Positions 46,456 to 58,893 of a stretch of 64,000 nt of DNA are shown here, one piece after another. This DNA is from Ridgeia piscesae. Its lineage: Eukaryota > Annelida > Polychaeta > Sabellida > Siboglinidae. The position numbers were made by a program, and so were the translations under genes. The notes beneath the pieces were generated by a model, which was not told the origin of the DNA, did no database searches, and was given only the letters and a program-made list of their open reading frames with translations. The stretch is taken from the NCBI GenBank assembly GCA_025642075.2, contig JAODUO010001377.1:52501-116500 (forward strand), in the 5' to 3' direction. The stretch's first letter is position 1. Each line of letters opens with the position of its first letter.

Positions 46456-47087
46456 CGTATATACAGACACTCAAACATTCTTAAGTACATGCATATATTC
46501 ATATAAACAAAATAAAAAATATTATTTGGTCTTGAAATTCAAGTTCATGGACACACATACATGCACGCATAAATTCATGCACACCTAATTACACACATAC
46601 GTTCGCACGTAACACAAACCCGTTATTGAGAAAAGGCATATTTCTATTTCTGTAGCGTTTGGCCTTGAAATTCAAAGTCACAGAGCCTGACGAGGAGCCC
46701 CATTAGTTGGATGACTGGTCGTGAAAGGTTATATACCTTTTCATATTATTCGTGCTTGCTATTGGTATCTACTGCATCAGACAAATAACGATAATATCAC
46801 TTCGACAAGCAACTTGAAGTCATTGACATTACTATTCTAGGTGTTAAAAGAGGCACGTAAATAAGAACAACGGCATTAATTTTTATGTGTTTCGTTTAAT
46901 TCGGTAGAATACACAAACCACTCTGATTAATGCAATTCTTATTTTTAATGCATATGTCAACTGCCTCATATACTTGAAGTGTGTAATACATCAACCATTC
47001 CCGGATCACCGTGCCACCGGCAGTGGCGCAGCCAGCATTTTGCTTCGGACGGGGGCCACCCACATCCAAGCAAACTCTCTGTGTGTG

Positions 47088-47090
<3 letters not shown>

Positions 47091-47144
<54 letters not shown>
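47091..47144. repeat. (TA)n microsatellite
   Basis: Partner of the compound array at 5289-5388. Confidence 0.95.
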
Positions 47145-47149
<5 letters not shown>

Positions 47150-47967
47150 CAAACCCAGCTCGGTTAAAATGAATACAAACATGAGAACCTAGTTCACTGA
47201 TCAATGTACCTGGCAATTCAGCAAAACCATTCACAGGAGGCGTCAACATTAGAAAGTAAGAATGAAATGACACATTATTAAAGAGACACGAGCCCAAAAC
47301 CCCTACATAACATCACCCTACCACATTCCTCTCGAAAAGACCATGACAATTATAACATGTGGTCACTTACTCTGATGAAACAATGATAAAACATCCCTTC
47401 CTTAACATAGATGATGTGGCTTTGGCGTTCAACCAGGAACAACTAGTAATGTGGTGTATCACAATTTATCAATTCACGTTAGGAAGTGGCATTTTCCCAC
47501 TGCAAAATCCACTAGAGATATTGCTTTTGGTTACAATGAGGATTACAGCCCGGGCCAACGCTTGGAGGAAAGTCGAAGGGTGATGTGAGATAGACGCATA
47601 TCGTGAAGGAAATGTGCTCAGCTCGTACACTACCGACGATGGCACTCAGAGAGAAACAACGTGAGAAGGTTTGCAAAAATGAACCTGGTAAGAATAATCA
47701 TGGGTGTTAAGACAAGAGAAAATGGATGAAATGAGAGTGGAGGTTGGAGTGAAGGAAAATTCTAAGAAGAAATTGTTGAAGAATATATAGGCTGGACATA
47801 TTGAACAATATGAGAAGAAAACTGGCAAAGAGCAGATGCCCAGTAAGTTGAGGGGATATGGAGGCGATGAAGACCGAAATTGCGATGGGGCATTGCATTA
47901 AACTTGACACAGAAACAGTAGAAGTATGTGAAAAAAATGATAGATACACGGAATTGGATATTGCAGA

Positions 47968-48268
47968 ACGTAGTAAACAAAAAGTGAGAGAAAAAAGATA
48001 ATGGAAAAGGAATTCATTGTTTTATTTTCTTGAATATGAATGGGATTCATATCCAAGATATCCAAGAAAATAATAATGCGACAGAAGTGGAGACTTTCTA
48101 ATTTAATTCTATTTGAATGATGACTTTTTTGCAAAAAGGTAGGACTGGGAAAGAAATTCTTACACAAGAATACTGAAACCCAGAGAACGTAGTAAGAAAA
48201 AAGTGAGAGCAAAAAAGATAATGGAAAAGGACTTCATTGTTTTATTTTCTTGAATATGAATGGGATTC
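47968..48268. repeat. Direct ~82-bp repeat, 47968-48049 and 48186-48268
   Basis: Both read aacgtagta..aaaaagtgagag.aaaaaagataatggaaaagga and end in ttcttgaatatgaatgggattca. They enclose 136 bp. Together with the extra sequence of copy B this looks like a local tandem duplication. Confidence 0.85.
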
Positions 48269-48289
48269 AACCCAGGGTGACGTCACATG

Positions 48290-48960
48290 GGAAATGCCCC
48301 AGGGCACCGTCCTAGGATCTCTCGTACATACATCTCCTAATAAGTTGTTCTCAGACGACTGGCTGATCATTGAGAGCATTGCTACTCACAGAGACCAGGC
48401 GCTCTTGCGTCAGATCTGTCATCACTGGAGCAGTGGCATTTAACCCAGGAAAGTAGACACAAACCAGAGTCATGTCAAAGAAAACCAGACCATGAAACGT
48501 CGTACACCATCCATAACAAACTGCTAGAAACATCACACACAAGTGTACATTGGCGTCTCAATCACTGACTACATGACATTGTCAAGACATAAAGCAACTT
48601 TCATTTTATTAGGGCATATACAACCCCGAAGCGCATACGTTGAAGCAAAAGTAAAACCCAGTCCAATATGTGAAGAACAATACGAAAACACTGACCATAT
48701 ATCGCACAACGTCCTAAGTCACGACACATTTTAACAATCAGGTACATGCACTCACGACACGTCTTGGCCACAACGAAACCACAACAGCGGAGAACTGGGA
48801 GTCTAAAACAACCTCTCTACATACGTTTATCCCTGAACCATCTATGCTCTGTGCTGGTTCCGACCTCCCAAGGATTGCCCGAAGCTCAATCGCCTGCGAA
48901 CGGGAGTTGGACGTTTCAACGCAAACTTACGCAGTTGGGGTCTACGCAATTGTGCAACTT
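48290..48960 (+). mobile_element. Reverse-transcriptase C-terminal relic (copy B)
   Basis: Partner of 5430-6075. Shows WEMPQGTVLG, KLFSDDWLIIESIATH (FADD changed to FSDD), and VYIGVSITDYMTLSRH, in frames broken by stops. Confidence 0.75.
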
Positions 48961-49044
48961 GCGAAAACGGTGTTCCTCAACAAACAGCATTAATTCAATG
49001 TATTTGCATATAATGTGTGTGCGCGATCGCGCGCCCCGCGTATG

Positions 49045-49189
<145 letters not shown>

Positions 49190-49997
49190 CGTGTGTTAAT
49201 GTATCGGCTGCATCTGTAACATTTGTGGTATGTTACCTGGCAGATAGTACGCACGGCATTTACCGTTCTCATAATAACAACGTTTTTTCTATTGTTCGCA
49301 ATTGCATGCGCCCTGTGTTTCTAAAATTAATAATTAGAGATATTTTGAGAGATATTTTATCTGACAGGAAATTACTGCGTTTTGATACCCATTTTCTTCG
49401 ATTGATTACAAGTACACTGATCACAGAAAACGTACCAGTAACACGTAGCATACAGGTGATAAGTTATGTTACCCATTTCCCAATTTGTGCCCTCTTGATT
49501 TCCCTCCCTAATTATTATCCCTTTCCCGCTACCTCCATTTGTCTGAGTTACAATTTGTTGTTATCGTACAGTCGAAACTTTTTCCATTAAAGATTTTGTA
49601 GACATTTTATATATACACAAACCCAATTACTAATACGAGAGATATGTGCGTCACGTCCTAATGTGACACATCATTTATTATGGTATAATATCGTTATTTT
49701 GAGATCAGAGTGGCAACTCGATTTTAAGGTGTTTCTGCTGCGTTAAAGCTTACACTATTTAGGCCGTAAGAATATAAGAATATAGAATATATGCAGCATA
49801 ACATGAGTTTACAATAAACATGAACATAAAACTCCCTTTAGGTATGTTTACCTAACAGTACTATATTTGTTAGCTCTGCTTGTTAGTCTATGGTCTATCA
49901 AATCTTGTCACAGGTATCCATGGAACTATTAAGGTTGCCATTTATGAATGACACGTACGTGGTGCTACACACGTACGTTATCTCTCTATCTCTCCGG

Positions 49998-50473
49998 TCA
50001 CTCTATGGTGAGCTCGCACAACTTCCAACCTTCGTTCTTGTTCGGGATTTCGGTGATGACGTACTTGGTTTTGTTCTGCGTGTACTGGCACTCTGCCACG
50101 CACGTGGTCAGACCTCCAGCTTCCGGGGCAGTGACTCCGCTCAGCCGACAGATGTGGTAGTTTCCTGACACCAGACCGCAGTTTGGGCGCTTCGTGCGCC
50201 TTGTCATCATTGTGATGTGTGGTTTGGAGCACACGAGACGATGTCCTGTGAGTGTTACCTTGAATGGCCCATCGACAGACCGAGGCACACGTGTCTTGAT
50301 GACGAGTCCCGACCTCCAACAAGCATTCTGCGGTTGTGGCAGCCACTGATTCGTCGATGGCGAGAAGGTGTACATTTCCATGTCATCCAGGACCAGGCAG
50401 GTGTCGTTGTTTTTGTCAACCAGACGCACCGACACATCCTTGGAGACGGGAGGGTCCAGTTCAGGCAGTGGCG
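49998..50473 (-). CDS. Second copy of the Cys-rich terminal exon
   Basis: 476 bp, identical in length to 7144-7619, with the same acceptor (actgttacag) and TGA. The whole frame is open. Shared motifs are NACWRSGLVIKTRVPR, FKVTLTGHRLVCSKP, GGLTTCVAECQY and WKLCELTI. The first cysteine of the domain is replaced by Ser (PPVSKDV instead of PPVCKDV); eight cysteines remain. No EGF or propeller exon is visible between here and the signal-peptide exon at 54710, so it may be an orphan exon or part of a reduced paralogue. Confidence 0.7.
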
Positions 50474-50595
50474 CTGTAACAGTTAGTTGCTAATGTAAAC
50501 AGTAATTTTCAGGGTAACATGCTATAGCAAAAAGGAAGTTGTTTTGCAAATAAACAACGTGGTATTCCCGCTTTAAAAACGTCAGCGATCTAGAT

Positions 50596-50599
<4 letters not shown>

Positions 50600-50658
<59 letters not shown>
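50600..50658. repeat. (AT)n microsatellite
   Basis: Pure AT tract upstream of the second terminal exon. Confidence 0.95.
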
Positions 50659-50660
<2 letters not shown>

Positions 50661-50859
50661 TAATTACCAAATCATGTATCCACTATGAACATTCGCCCAT
50701 AAAAATGTTCCTACAAACCGTCTGGCTCATGAGCCAGACGCCGGAATTTGGAGAACGGGTACATTTTAGGGAGGAGAGCATGCACTTAATAGTTTTTGGA
50801 TAGATCTACATCCATAGAGATAGGAAACACTGTTATTAGCACTAAACACATTTTCAGCG

Positions 50860-52110
50860 AAATTGCAAAATATGTGACCTAAGACAAGCCACTATATTAT
50901 AATGTGTACACATCTCAGGAGTAGACATATGTCACAAAATGTATGACCTAAGACAAGCCACTATGTTATAATGAGTACACATCTCAGGAGTAGGCATATG
51001 TCACAAAATGTGAAGCCTAAGACAAGCCACTATATTTTAATGTGTACACATCTCAGGAGTAGACATATGTCACAAAATGTGAGGCCTAAGACAAGCCACT
51101 ATGTTATGATGAGTACACATCTCAGGAGTAGACATATGTCACAAAATATGAGGCCTAAGACAAGCCACTATGTTATAATGAGTACACATCTCAGGAGTAG
51201 ACATATGTCACTAAATGTGAGGCCTAAGACAAGCCACTATGTTATAATGAGTACACGTCTCAGGAGTAGACATATGTCACTAAATGTGAGGCCTAAGACA
51301 AGCCACTGTAGTATACTGAGTACACATCTCAATAGTAGGCATATGTCACAAAATGTGAGGCCTAAGACAAGCCACTATGTTATTGAGTACACATCTCAGG
51401 AGTAGACATATGTCACTAAAAGTGAGGCCTAAGACAAGCCACTATGTTATAATGAGTACACATCTCAGGAGTAGACATATGTCACAATATGTGAGGCCTA
51501 AGACAAGTCACTATGTTATAATGAGTACACATCTCAGGAGTAGACATATGTCACAAAATGTGAGACAAGCCACTATGTTATAATGAGTACACATCTCAGG
51601 AGTAGACATATGTCACTAAATATGAGGCCTAAGACAAGTCACTGTAGTATACTGAGTACACATCTCAAGAGTAGGCATATGTCACAAAATGTATGGTCTA
51701 AGACAAGCCACTGTAGTATACTGAGTACACATCTCAAGAGTAGGCATATGTCACTAAATGTGAGGCCTAAGACAAGCCACTGTAGTATACTGAGTACACA
51801 TCTCAAGAGTAGGCATATGTCACAAAATGTATGGTCTAAGACAAGCCACTGTAGTATACTGAGTACACATCTCAAGAGTAGGCATATGTCACAAAATGTA
51901 TGGTCTAAGACAAGCCACTGTAGTATACTGAGTAGTCATCTCAAGAGTAGGCATATGTCACAAAATGTATGGTCTAAGACAAGCCTCTGTAGTATAATAA
52001 GTACACATCTCAGGAGCAGACATATGTCAGAAAATATGTGGCCTAATACAAGCCACTTTTGTATGATGTGTACACTTCTCAGGAGTAAGCTTATATCACA
52101 AAATATGGGG
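50860..52110. repeat. 69-bp tandem repeat, about 18 copies
   Basis: Each unit contains acacatctcaggagtagaca, tatgtcacaaaatgtgaggc and ctaagacaagccactatg. Units come in at least two types, tatgttataatgag and tgtagtatactgag, grouped in the left and right halves. Because 69 is a multiple of three and the unit lacks a stop in one frame, long plus-strand frames with a 23-residue period (THLRSRHMSQNVRPKTSHY) appear. Confidence 0.95.
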
Positions 52111-52264
52111 AATGGTTCTGTTTAAGATCCTTATTAAAATTATTTTAATACTTTGAATTTGCGGATATTATAATATTGTATCTACATCAATACATTTCTG
52201 GCTAGCTATCTGTTGTGATCTCATGGAACGCTCGTTTTGCAATAGAATGTTAGTCAATATCTTT

Positions 52265-53660
52265 ACATATTGTGTGAGTGTGTGAGTGTGTGAGTGTGTG
52301 AGTGTGTGAGTGTGTGAGTGTGTGAGTGTGTGAGTGTGTGAGTGTGTGAGTGTGTGAGTGTGTGAGTGTGTGAGTGTGTGAGTGTGTGAGTGTGTGAGTG
52401 TGTGAGTGTGTGAGTGTGTGAGTGTGTGAGTGTGTGAGTGTGGGTGTGTGAGGGGTGGGTGTGAGGGGTGTGAGTGTGTGAGTGTGTGAGTGTGTGAGGG
52501 TGTGTGAGGTGTGTGAGTGTGTGAGTGTGTGAGTGTGTGAGTGTGTGAGTGTGTGAGTGTGTGAGTGTGTGAGTGTGTGAGTGTGTGAGTGTGTGAGTGT
52601 GTGAGTGTGTGAGTGTGTGAGTGTGTGAGTGTGTGAGTGTGTGAGTGTGTGAGTGTGTGAGTGTGTGAGGGGTGAGTGTGTGAGTGTGTGAGGGGTGAGT
52701 GTGTGAGTGTGTGAGGTGTAGGTGTGAGGGGGGTGTGAGGTGTGAGTGTGTGAGGTGTGAGTGGTGAGGTGGAGTGTGGAGGGTGAGTGTGTGAGTGTGG
52801 AGTGTGTGAGTGTGTGGTGTGTGGGGGGTGTGGAGGTGGAGGTGTGAGTGTGGAGGTGTGAGTGTGTGGGGGGGGTGGAGGTGTGAGTGTGTGGGGGTGT
52901 GGGTGAGTGTGTGAGTGGTGAGTGTGTAGTGGTGATGGGAGTGTGGAGTGTGGAGTGTGGGGTGGAGTGGTGGTGTGGAGTGGAGTGTGGAGTGGTGATG
53001 GTGATGGGGAGTGGTGGTGTGGAGGTGTGGTGTGGGTGGTGATGGGGGGTGGTGGTGTGGAGGTGGAGGTGGATGGGATGGGATGGTGGGTGGATGGTGG
53101 GTGGATTTGGGTGGTGGTGGGTGGTGAGGGTGGTGTGGATGGTGAGGTGGAGGTATGGGGTGGATGGGGGTGGAGGGGATGGGATTTTGGGGGTTTTGGG
53201 GGTGGAGGTTTTGGGGGTTTTGGGGTGGGATTTTGGGGGTTTTTGGGGGTTTTGGGGGTTTTGGGGGTTTGTGTGGAGGGGTTGGGGGAGGTGTGAGGGG
53301 GGGTGAGTGTGTGAGTGTGAGGTGTGATGTGTGAGTGTGTGAGTGTGTGAGTGTGTGAGTGTGTGAGTGTGTGAGTGTGTGAGTGTGGAGAGTGTGTGAG
53401 TGTGTGAGTGTGTGAGTGTGTGAGTGTGTGAGTGTGGAGTGTGTAGTGTGTGAGTGTGTGAGTGTGTGAGTGTGTGAGTGTGTGGGGGTTGTGGGGTGTG
53501 TTTGGGTGTTGGGGGTGTGTGGGGTGTGTGTGAGTTTTTGTAAGGGGGGTGTGTTGGTGGGTTTTGGGGTGAGTGTGTGAATGCCTGTGTGTGAGTGTGT
53601 GAATGCCTGTGTGTGAGTGTGTGAATGCCTGTGTGTGAGTGTGTGTGTGTGTGTGTGTGT
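52265..53660. repeat. (GTGTGA)n satellite with a G-rich degenerate core
   Basis: Clean GTGTGA units at 52270-52440, 52500-52660 and 53325-53490 flank a drifting G-rich centre (52740-53300). The right end carries three 28-bp units gtgagtgtgtgaatgcctgt. A 512-codon minus-strand frame across it is an artefact. Confidence 0.95.
53175..53275 (+). repeat. T4G5-type G-quadruplex-prone run
   Basis: Around nine runs of four to six G separated by TTTT or GATTTT (ggggattttgggggttttgg and similar). The pattern meets the usual four-G-tract rule for quadruplex formation. Confidence 0.85.
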
Positions 53661-53864
53661 TTTCGTTTGTATATGATTTTATACGGCGCTATGACACTGA
53701 CCATGCACGTCAATACATTGATCGGTGGCGTCACTATGGTGACGGTGCTTCCACGCCCAAGTCTACGGAACGCGTAACTAACTAACATTAAACAACGTTT
53801 TGTAAGCGGTAAACAATGTTATCTTTTTTTTTTGTTTGTTTTGTATTTTTTGTTTTTTTTTTTT

Positions 53865-53867
<3 letters not shown>

Positions 53868-53911
<44 letters not shown>
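53868..53911. repeat. (AT)n microsatellite flanked by poly-T
   Basis: AT tract between two T-rich runs (53825-53866 and 53912-53922). Confidence 0.95.
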
Positions 53912-53925
<14 letters not shown>

Positions 53926-53988
53926 CCTCCGTTCATTCGACATTATTAATCTTCTGTTCTATCGCTGATAACAAATTGTCACTGATAC

Positions 53989-54240
53989 ATGGAACTGATA
54001 CTTAGGTCGTTAAAAAAAGAACTGGACGTAAAAATAAAAATAAAGGAGAACAAACCCAATCTCACGGCGGGCGGTCAGTATATTGTTTCAAATAGTCAAC
54101 ATTTGTATTTCCTTCACGAATATACATATGTTGAAAGTAAGGCAGTGCAGTTTGAAAGGGAGGGTTATAAATATGTTCAAGTGTTCTCTCTCAGTAAGCC
54201 AATGTATTTCCCTACGCATCAACAGTCCGGGGCATGCTGA
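53989..54240 (+). CDS. Hypothetical open frame, 83 aa
   Basis: An open plus-strand frame from ATG to TGA that is not built from simple repeats. It has a Lys-rich start (LKKELDVKIKIKENK) and aromatic-rich end (YIVSNSQHLYFLHEY, GYKYVQVFSLSKPMYF). I do not recognise a family. It has no splice context that I can judge and could be chance or a TE fragment. Confidence 0.25.
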   Translation: MELILRSLKKELDVKIKIKENKPNLTAGGQYIVSNSQHLYFLHEYTYVESKAVQFEREGYKYVQVFSLSKPMYFPTHQQSGAC

Positions 54241-54601
54241 TTGTGTAGCACACTTGCTTTAAAACGTGACTTTATTAAGCGCACTCTAATTCGAATATGT
54301 GTCCTATACAACGATAACAGCACTCCCGAGACTGCGCCGTTGTAAAGCAATAAAACTACATTTCGTCAGTTTAAATTATATGATGTTTAAGCACAAAACA
54401 CCAATTTCTATTACACTAATAATTTCCAACGCCTTGTACTAATTCATGTTAGCAATTCCAGTAACTAACGTCAAAAACAGAATAGATATTTATTGAAGTA
54501 TAATTTCCGCAATATAAACTGTGCTGTCATTCAAGTTTAGTTCACATGAGCCTGGTCTCATGATAAAAACATATAAAACGTCGATATTAAAGTTGTCTTA
54601 C

Positions 54602-54710
54602 CGATATCATGACTTGAACTTGATACACAACTAAGCTCGATCAACAGCAACGCTCGAAACACAAACTCATACATAAGGCTTTCTTCTCGTTTCATGCGAT
54701 AAGGCGACAT
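54602..54710 (-). CDS. Signal-peptide exon of a paralogue (5' exon)
   Basis: The ATG opens MSPYRMKREESLMYE followed by a hydrophobic FVFRALLLIELSCVSSSS, then the donor GTAAGA after 36 codons plus one base. Phase 1 and length are nearly the same as exon 1 of the YWTD gene (35 codons plus one base). The upstream flank (54740-54840: cagcattgcgacaccacggttaccgttac) resembles the flank of that exon at 28160-28225. Matching propeller exons are not found to the left before 50473. Confidence 0.6.
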
Positions 54711-54739
54711 TTCGCTCACTGGCCAAAGGACTTCAGTCG

Positions 54740-54845
54740 CAGCCGAAAGCAGAACATCAGTGATATATGAACTGAGTGCAGCATTGCGACACCACGGTTA
54801 CCGTTACATGAATAATCCAAGAGACAATGCTATGGTGACGAGAAA
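54740..54845. repeat. Duplicated 5' flank (partner 28135-28225)
   Basis: Shared cagtga, acagcatt/gcagcatt, cacggttaccg.tacatgaat and aagaga segments in the same orientation, upstream of both signal-peptide exons. Confidence 0.75.
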
Positions 54846-54999
54846 CGCATAGACGGGTCGCTGCAGTCCTCATTGTGATAATTATAGCTGAAATCAATGA
54901 ACATGTTGCACTTACTGGAGTGCAGAGATAAAACGATTACCACTATAATGTTAAATCAATATGTCGATAACTGAAGGTGGGAAGTTACAGCGCATCAAA

Positions 55000-55300
55000 T
55001 GGTAGCTACGGCGGACGAGCTTAATTGTGGGTACGGCGGACAAACTGAACGGTACGGCGGACTTGGTGGAAGGTACGGCGGAAAACATGAAAGGTATGAC
55101 GGACAAGCTGGTTGGTACAGAGAAGAAAATAGAAGGTATGGCGGACAAGCTGGAGGGTACGGCGGACAAGCTGGAGGGTACGGCGAATTAAACTGAAGGT
55201 ATGGCGGACACGCTGTAGGGTAGGGCGGACAAGCTGGAATGTTTTTCGGACAAGTTGGAGGGTATCACACATAATATGGAAGGTATAGCGGACAAGCTGG
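55000..55300. repeat. Minisatellite with ggtacggcggacaagctgga
   Basis: About 12 units of 21-24 bp, with the core tacggcggacaagctggagg. Mixed unit lengths break the frame. Confidence 0.9.
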
Positions 55301-55329
55301 AGGTGTATTAAGGTCCAAGACGGGTTGTG

Positions 55330-56140
55330 GTTTTTTCACATGTTGTTCATATATTTGTTGTCTTTATTCTCGTCTCCTTTCGGTTTAGTTTGGTAAGGAA
55401 AACAGCTTCATAACCCTAATTAATATAACAATATTAAATTTAGCCACCTAAATGGACTAAATGTAGAACATTGGTTTTCGGAGTGAGGTAGAGTGACTGT
55501 GTGGGTTACCCTGTGGGTTATTATTAAGGGCGGTTTGGAGGAGAAAAACAACAGGACAACCAAACATAACACGAGATGTCCACTTTGACCTCACCGCGCC
55601 CGAATTGATGTGATGAGGTGCAACTCAGCTGATTCTGATAACACATTGCTTTGAGCAATGATGTAATGTGTACCATCACTAACGTCACCTTTGTGTCGCT
55701 GGTTGTACGACGACTTCGTGTCCAAATCATGTCAGGATCACCACAATAGTAAAACAACATTGCTGTGTTACCTTTATTAATACTACTATGTCAATGCACA
55801 CTGTCTGAGCAACTCTTCTCCAGTTGTCATATCTCCAGCAGATATCAATACAGATGTGGATAAATGTATGCATACGAATTACTCACTAGAAACTATGTAA
55901 TATCTTCTCGACTGTTCTGGGAAGTATTAAAGTCACGCAGCAATCATGGCGGGAATATATTCGTACACAAATGTGCACCACCTTGTATATACATGTACAT
56001 GTACATACTCATACACTGCTTGATTATAGGTGGCGCTGCTCGGCTGCGACACACGACTCACTGATCTCCAGCTGTTTTCTAAAGTTTATTTACATATCTA
56101 CCAACTCGTTCTACAAATCTTAATGCGACATTATCTTCTT
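55330..56140. other. Spacer, nothing recognised
   Basis: No exon or repeat that I can support. A palindromic tgtacatgtacatgtacat stretch lies at about 55986. Confidence 0.4.
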
Positions 56141-56149
56141 TAGTGCAGC

Positions 56150-58605
56150 ATGCCTTCAATGGTAAAGGTATTGTGTATATGCTTGTTCGTGCTCTTGAAC
56201 GACTTATGTTCTGGACTTCGAACCGGAGACCACACCCAACAACATGGCGGATTCGTTTACACGCGGAATGAACTGCTTCGGCTACGCCAGCCTGCATCTC
56301 CGCCGTCTTCACGGCCGCTGAAGCCGACTGTCAACACTACACAAATTGCGTCCAGGAAAGGCAAACGAGTTAGGCGTGGTGGTGCAGAACAAGCCTTCGT
56401 AGACGACCAGCAACCCCCCACGATCTGTTGTATTTGCAAACGTCCAGTCGCTGTACAACAAAATTGACGAGCTTCACGCAAAGTGCCGATACGACAACGT
56501 TTATCGAGAGGCCTGCGTGATGGCCTTTAGCGAGACATGGCTGGACTCTACCCGTCCAGACGATGACATCATTCTGGACAGGAATACTGTGTACCTTTCA
56601 GACAGAACCAAATAATTTGGCAGGACGAGAGGAGGGGGTTTGTGCATTTACATAAACAGTCGGTGGTGTTCCAACATTAAAATACACACCACACTCTGTT
56701 CATCGAACTTTGAACTGTTGATGCTGTCTGTTCGCCCGTTCTATTTATCGCGGGAATTTAGCAAACATTGTATTATGTTGTGTTTATGTTCCACCCAGTG
56801 CAGACGCACTCGCCGCAGCCGACACAATAGCTTCTTACCAGCAGTCAATGTTGTTACGCTACCCGGACGCTCCTGTGTTTGTTATGGGCGACATTAACAG
56901 CTGCACGTTGGATACTGCGTTGCCGTCATTTCGTCAATATGTCCATGTGCCAACAAGGAACAACAAGACAATATATTTATGCTATGGGAATATTCCCAGT
57001 ACTTACTCCGCTCGTGCTCACCCTCCCCTCGGTCGTGCCGATCACAATGTCATAAATCTCATCCCAGCCTATCGACAACTGTTGAAGAGAGTCAAGCCGA
57101 CCAAGGTCAAGGTTCGACAATGGACTCAGGATGCCACCATGCAGCTCCAGGGATCTCTGGCTTACACAGATTGGGGTGTGTTTGCACCTGATTCCGTGAA
57201 CTTAAATGAACATGCTTCTTTCATTACGGACTACGTTACCTTTTGCGTGGACTTTACCATTCCAATGCAAACTGTGACTGTTTATCCTAATTCAAAGCCT
57301 TGGAACACGTCTGGTAAAAAAAAAACACGCTTAAGAAAAAACAAGTCGCATACCGCACTAAGGACATACACACAATTAAAAACGCACACAGACAGCTACA
57401 AACAGAAATCTCGCAAGCAAAACAAAGGTATCGTGAAAAGACGATGCAATAGCTTGCCTTCTACACAAAGTATTTGAACACATGGAGACAGCTGGTAACT
57501 ATGCTCGAATCTTATTTATAGACTTCAGTTCAGCATTTAATACAATACAAAGGCATGTCATGATTGACAAACTACATAAACTAGAAGTTCCAGCCGCACT
57601 TGTTCACTGGGTTTTCAATTTCTTATGTAATCGCCCACAGTGTGTTCGAGTGGGTGACATAAAGTCACCAGTGCTTGTTAGCAACACAGGTGCGCCTCCA
57701 AGTTGTGTTCTGAGTAAATTTTTTTACACCTTGTATACAAATGGCTGTCGGAGTGTTGATCCATCTACCCAATTTGTGAGGATTTCTTATGGTACAACCA
57801 TGCTCGCACTTTTTAGTGATTTTGCCTCATACCAGTCATATCTTTCTTCAGTGGTGCGTTTCTCTAGTTGGTGCAGTAACAATTGCCTGCATCTGAATGT
57901 TTCCAAAACGAAAGAAATGTGCATCGACTTCCGTCGTAATAGAACTGTCTTTAGTCCTATTGTCATCAACGGTGTACCTGTGGAACAGATTGATTCATTC
58001 AAGTACCTCGGTGTAATGTTAGATGAAAACCTGTCATTTACAGAGCATGTTACAGCCGTGCAAAAGAAGTCTCAGCAGCGACTGCACGTTCTTCGAAAGT
58101 TCTACGTTGATCCTCTACTTCTTCTACGCCTTTACCGTAGCATAATTGAGCCTCTCTTAACCTACTTCAGCATTTGTTGCTACCCTGCTGTTTCTGTGAA
58201 AAACCGTAACAGGCTTCTGAAAATGTTAAATGTTTCTGCCAAGATAATTGGTTTATCTACACGAAAGCTCTCCGAAAAAAATCGACCATGCAATTTTGAA
58301 GAAAGCTCGTGCTGTCGCTAGTGAGTCTGAACACCCGCTCTTACGTTCTTCCATGTACTTCCGTCTGAAAGGAGATACCGTTGTATAAAATGTAAAACTT
58401 CTCGCTATAGCAGGAATTTTGTGCCTGTGGCCATTAGAATGGTGAATGCTAAATGAGTCATATAGAAGTCACCCGGTTGAATAGTTCTTGTAGTGGATAC
58501 ATCTGGAAAATAATTTTGTTGTGACCATCCCATATATTTTAGATGTGATCATGAGTTGTAAAATACATATCCTTTGTAAGGACAATAAAGTGATTTGATG
58601 GATTG
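56150..58605 (+). mobile_element. LINE with internal deletion and lost catalytic residues
   Basis: A near full-span plus-strand non-LTR element. An N-terminal frame (56150-56467) leads into broken endonuclease blocks, then an open 209-codon frame (56848-57477) with the endonuclease end VFVMGDINSCTLD and SARAHPPLGRADHNVINLI, and the linker WTQDATMQLQG. At about 57440 this fuses to the middle of the reverse transcriptase (DAIACLLHKVFEHMETAGNY, then ILFIDFSSAFNTIQ, 57482-58321). The finger region is missing. GAPPSCVLSKFFYTLYTN and ISYGTTMLAL replace the usual PQG and ADD boxes, so no activity is possible. The 3' end carries (GATT)n-like tandem repeats at 58590-58612. Confidence 0.9.
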
Positions 58606-58893
58606 ATTGATTGAACTGGAGCAGTAGAGAGTGAGTGTGAGTGACGTTTGCGAAACGGATGCAAAAGAATACGAACGAGGCACCTCTCTGTTGATAGTCC
58701 GGCGTCATAATTTCTTCATTGTAGCGCACTACCCATCGTCACAGAGTAGCACATACGCACGGACTTATGCTAGCTGTGTCTTTGCTAACATCAAGCGTAT
58801 GTGTTACCACAAAAATAAAACAATAATCTTTGAAACGGCAGTTGTTTGTTGAATTCTAGAACGCTCGTTTGCTGGCAAGCAATCGATTTCCAG

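Noticed and set aside
47646..48212. Hydrophobic minus-strand frames
   Set aside because: Low-complexity GA/TC-rich DNA with no homology or splice support.
50860..52110. CRISPR-like array
   Set aside because: The 69-bp units are contiguous tandem repeats without unique spacers, in animal DNA.
52250..53788. 512-codon minus-strand frame
   Set aside because: Translation of a (GTGTGA) satellite; no start context, no domain, composition only T/H/S/P.
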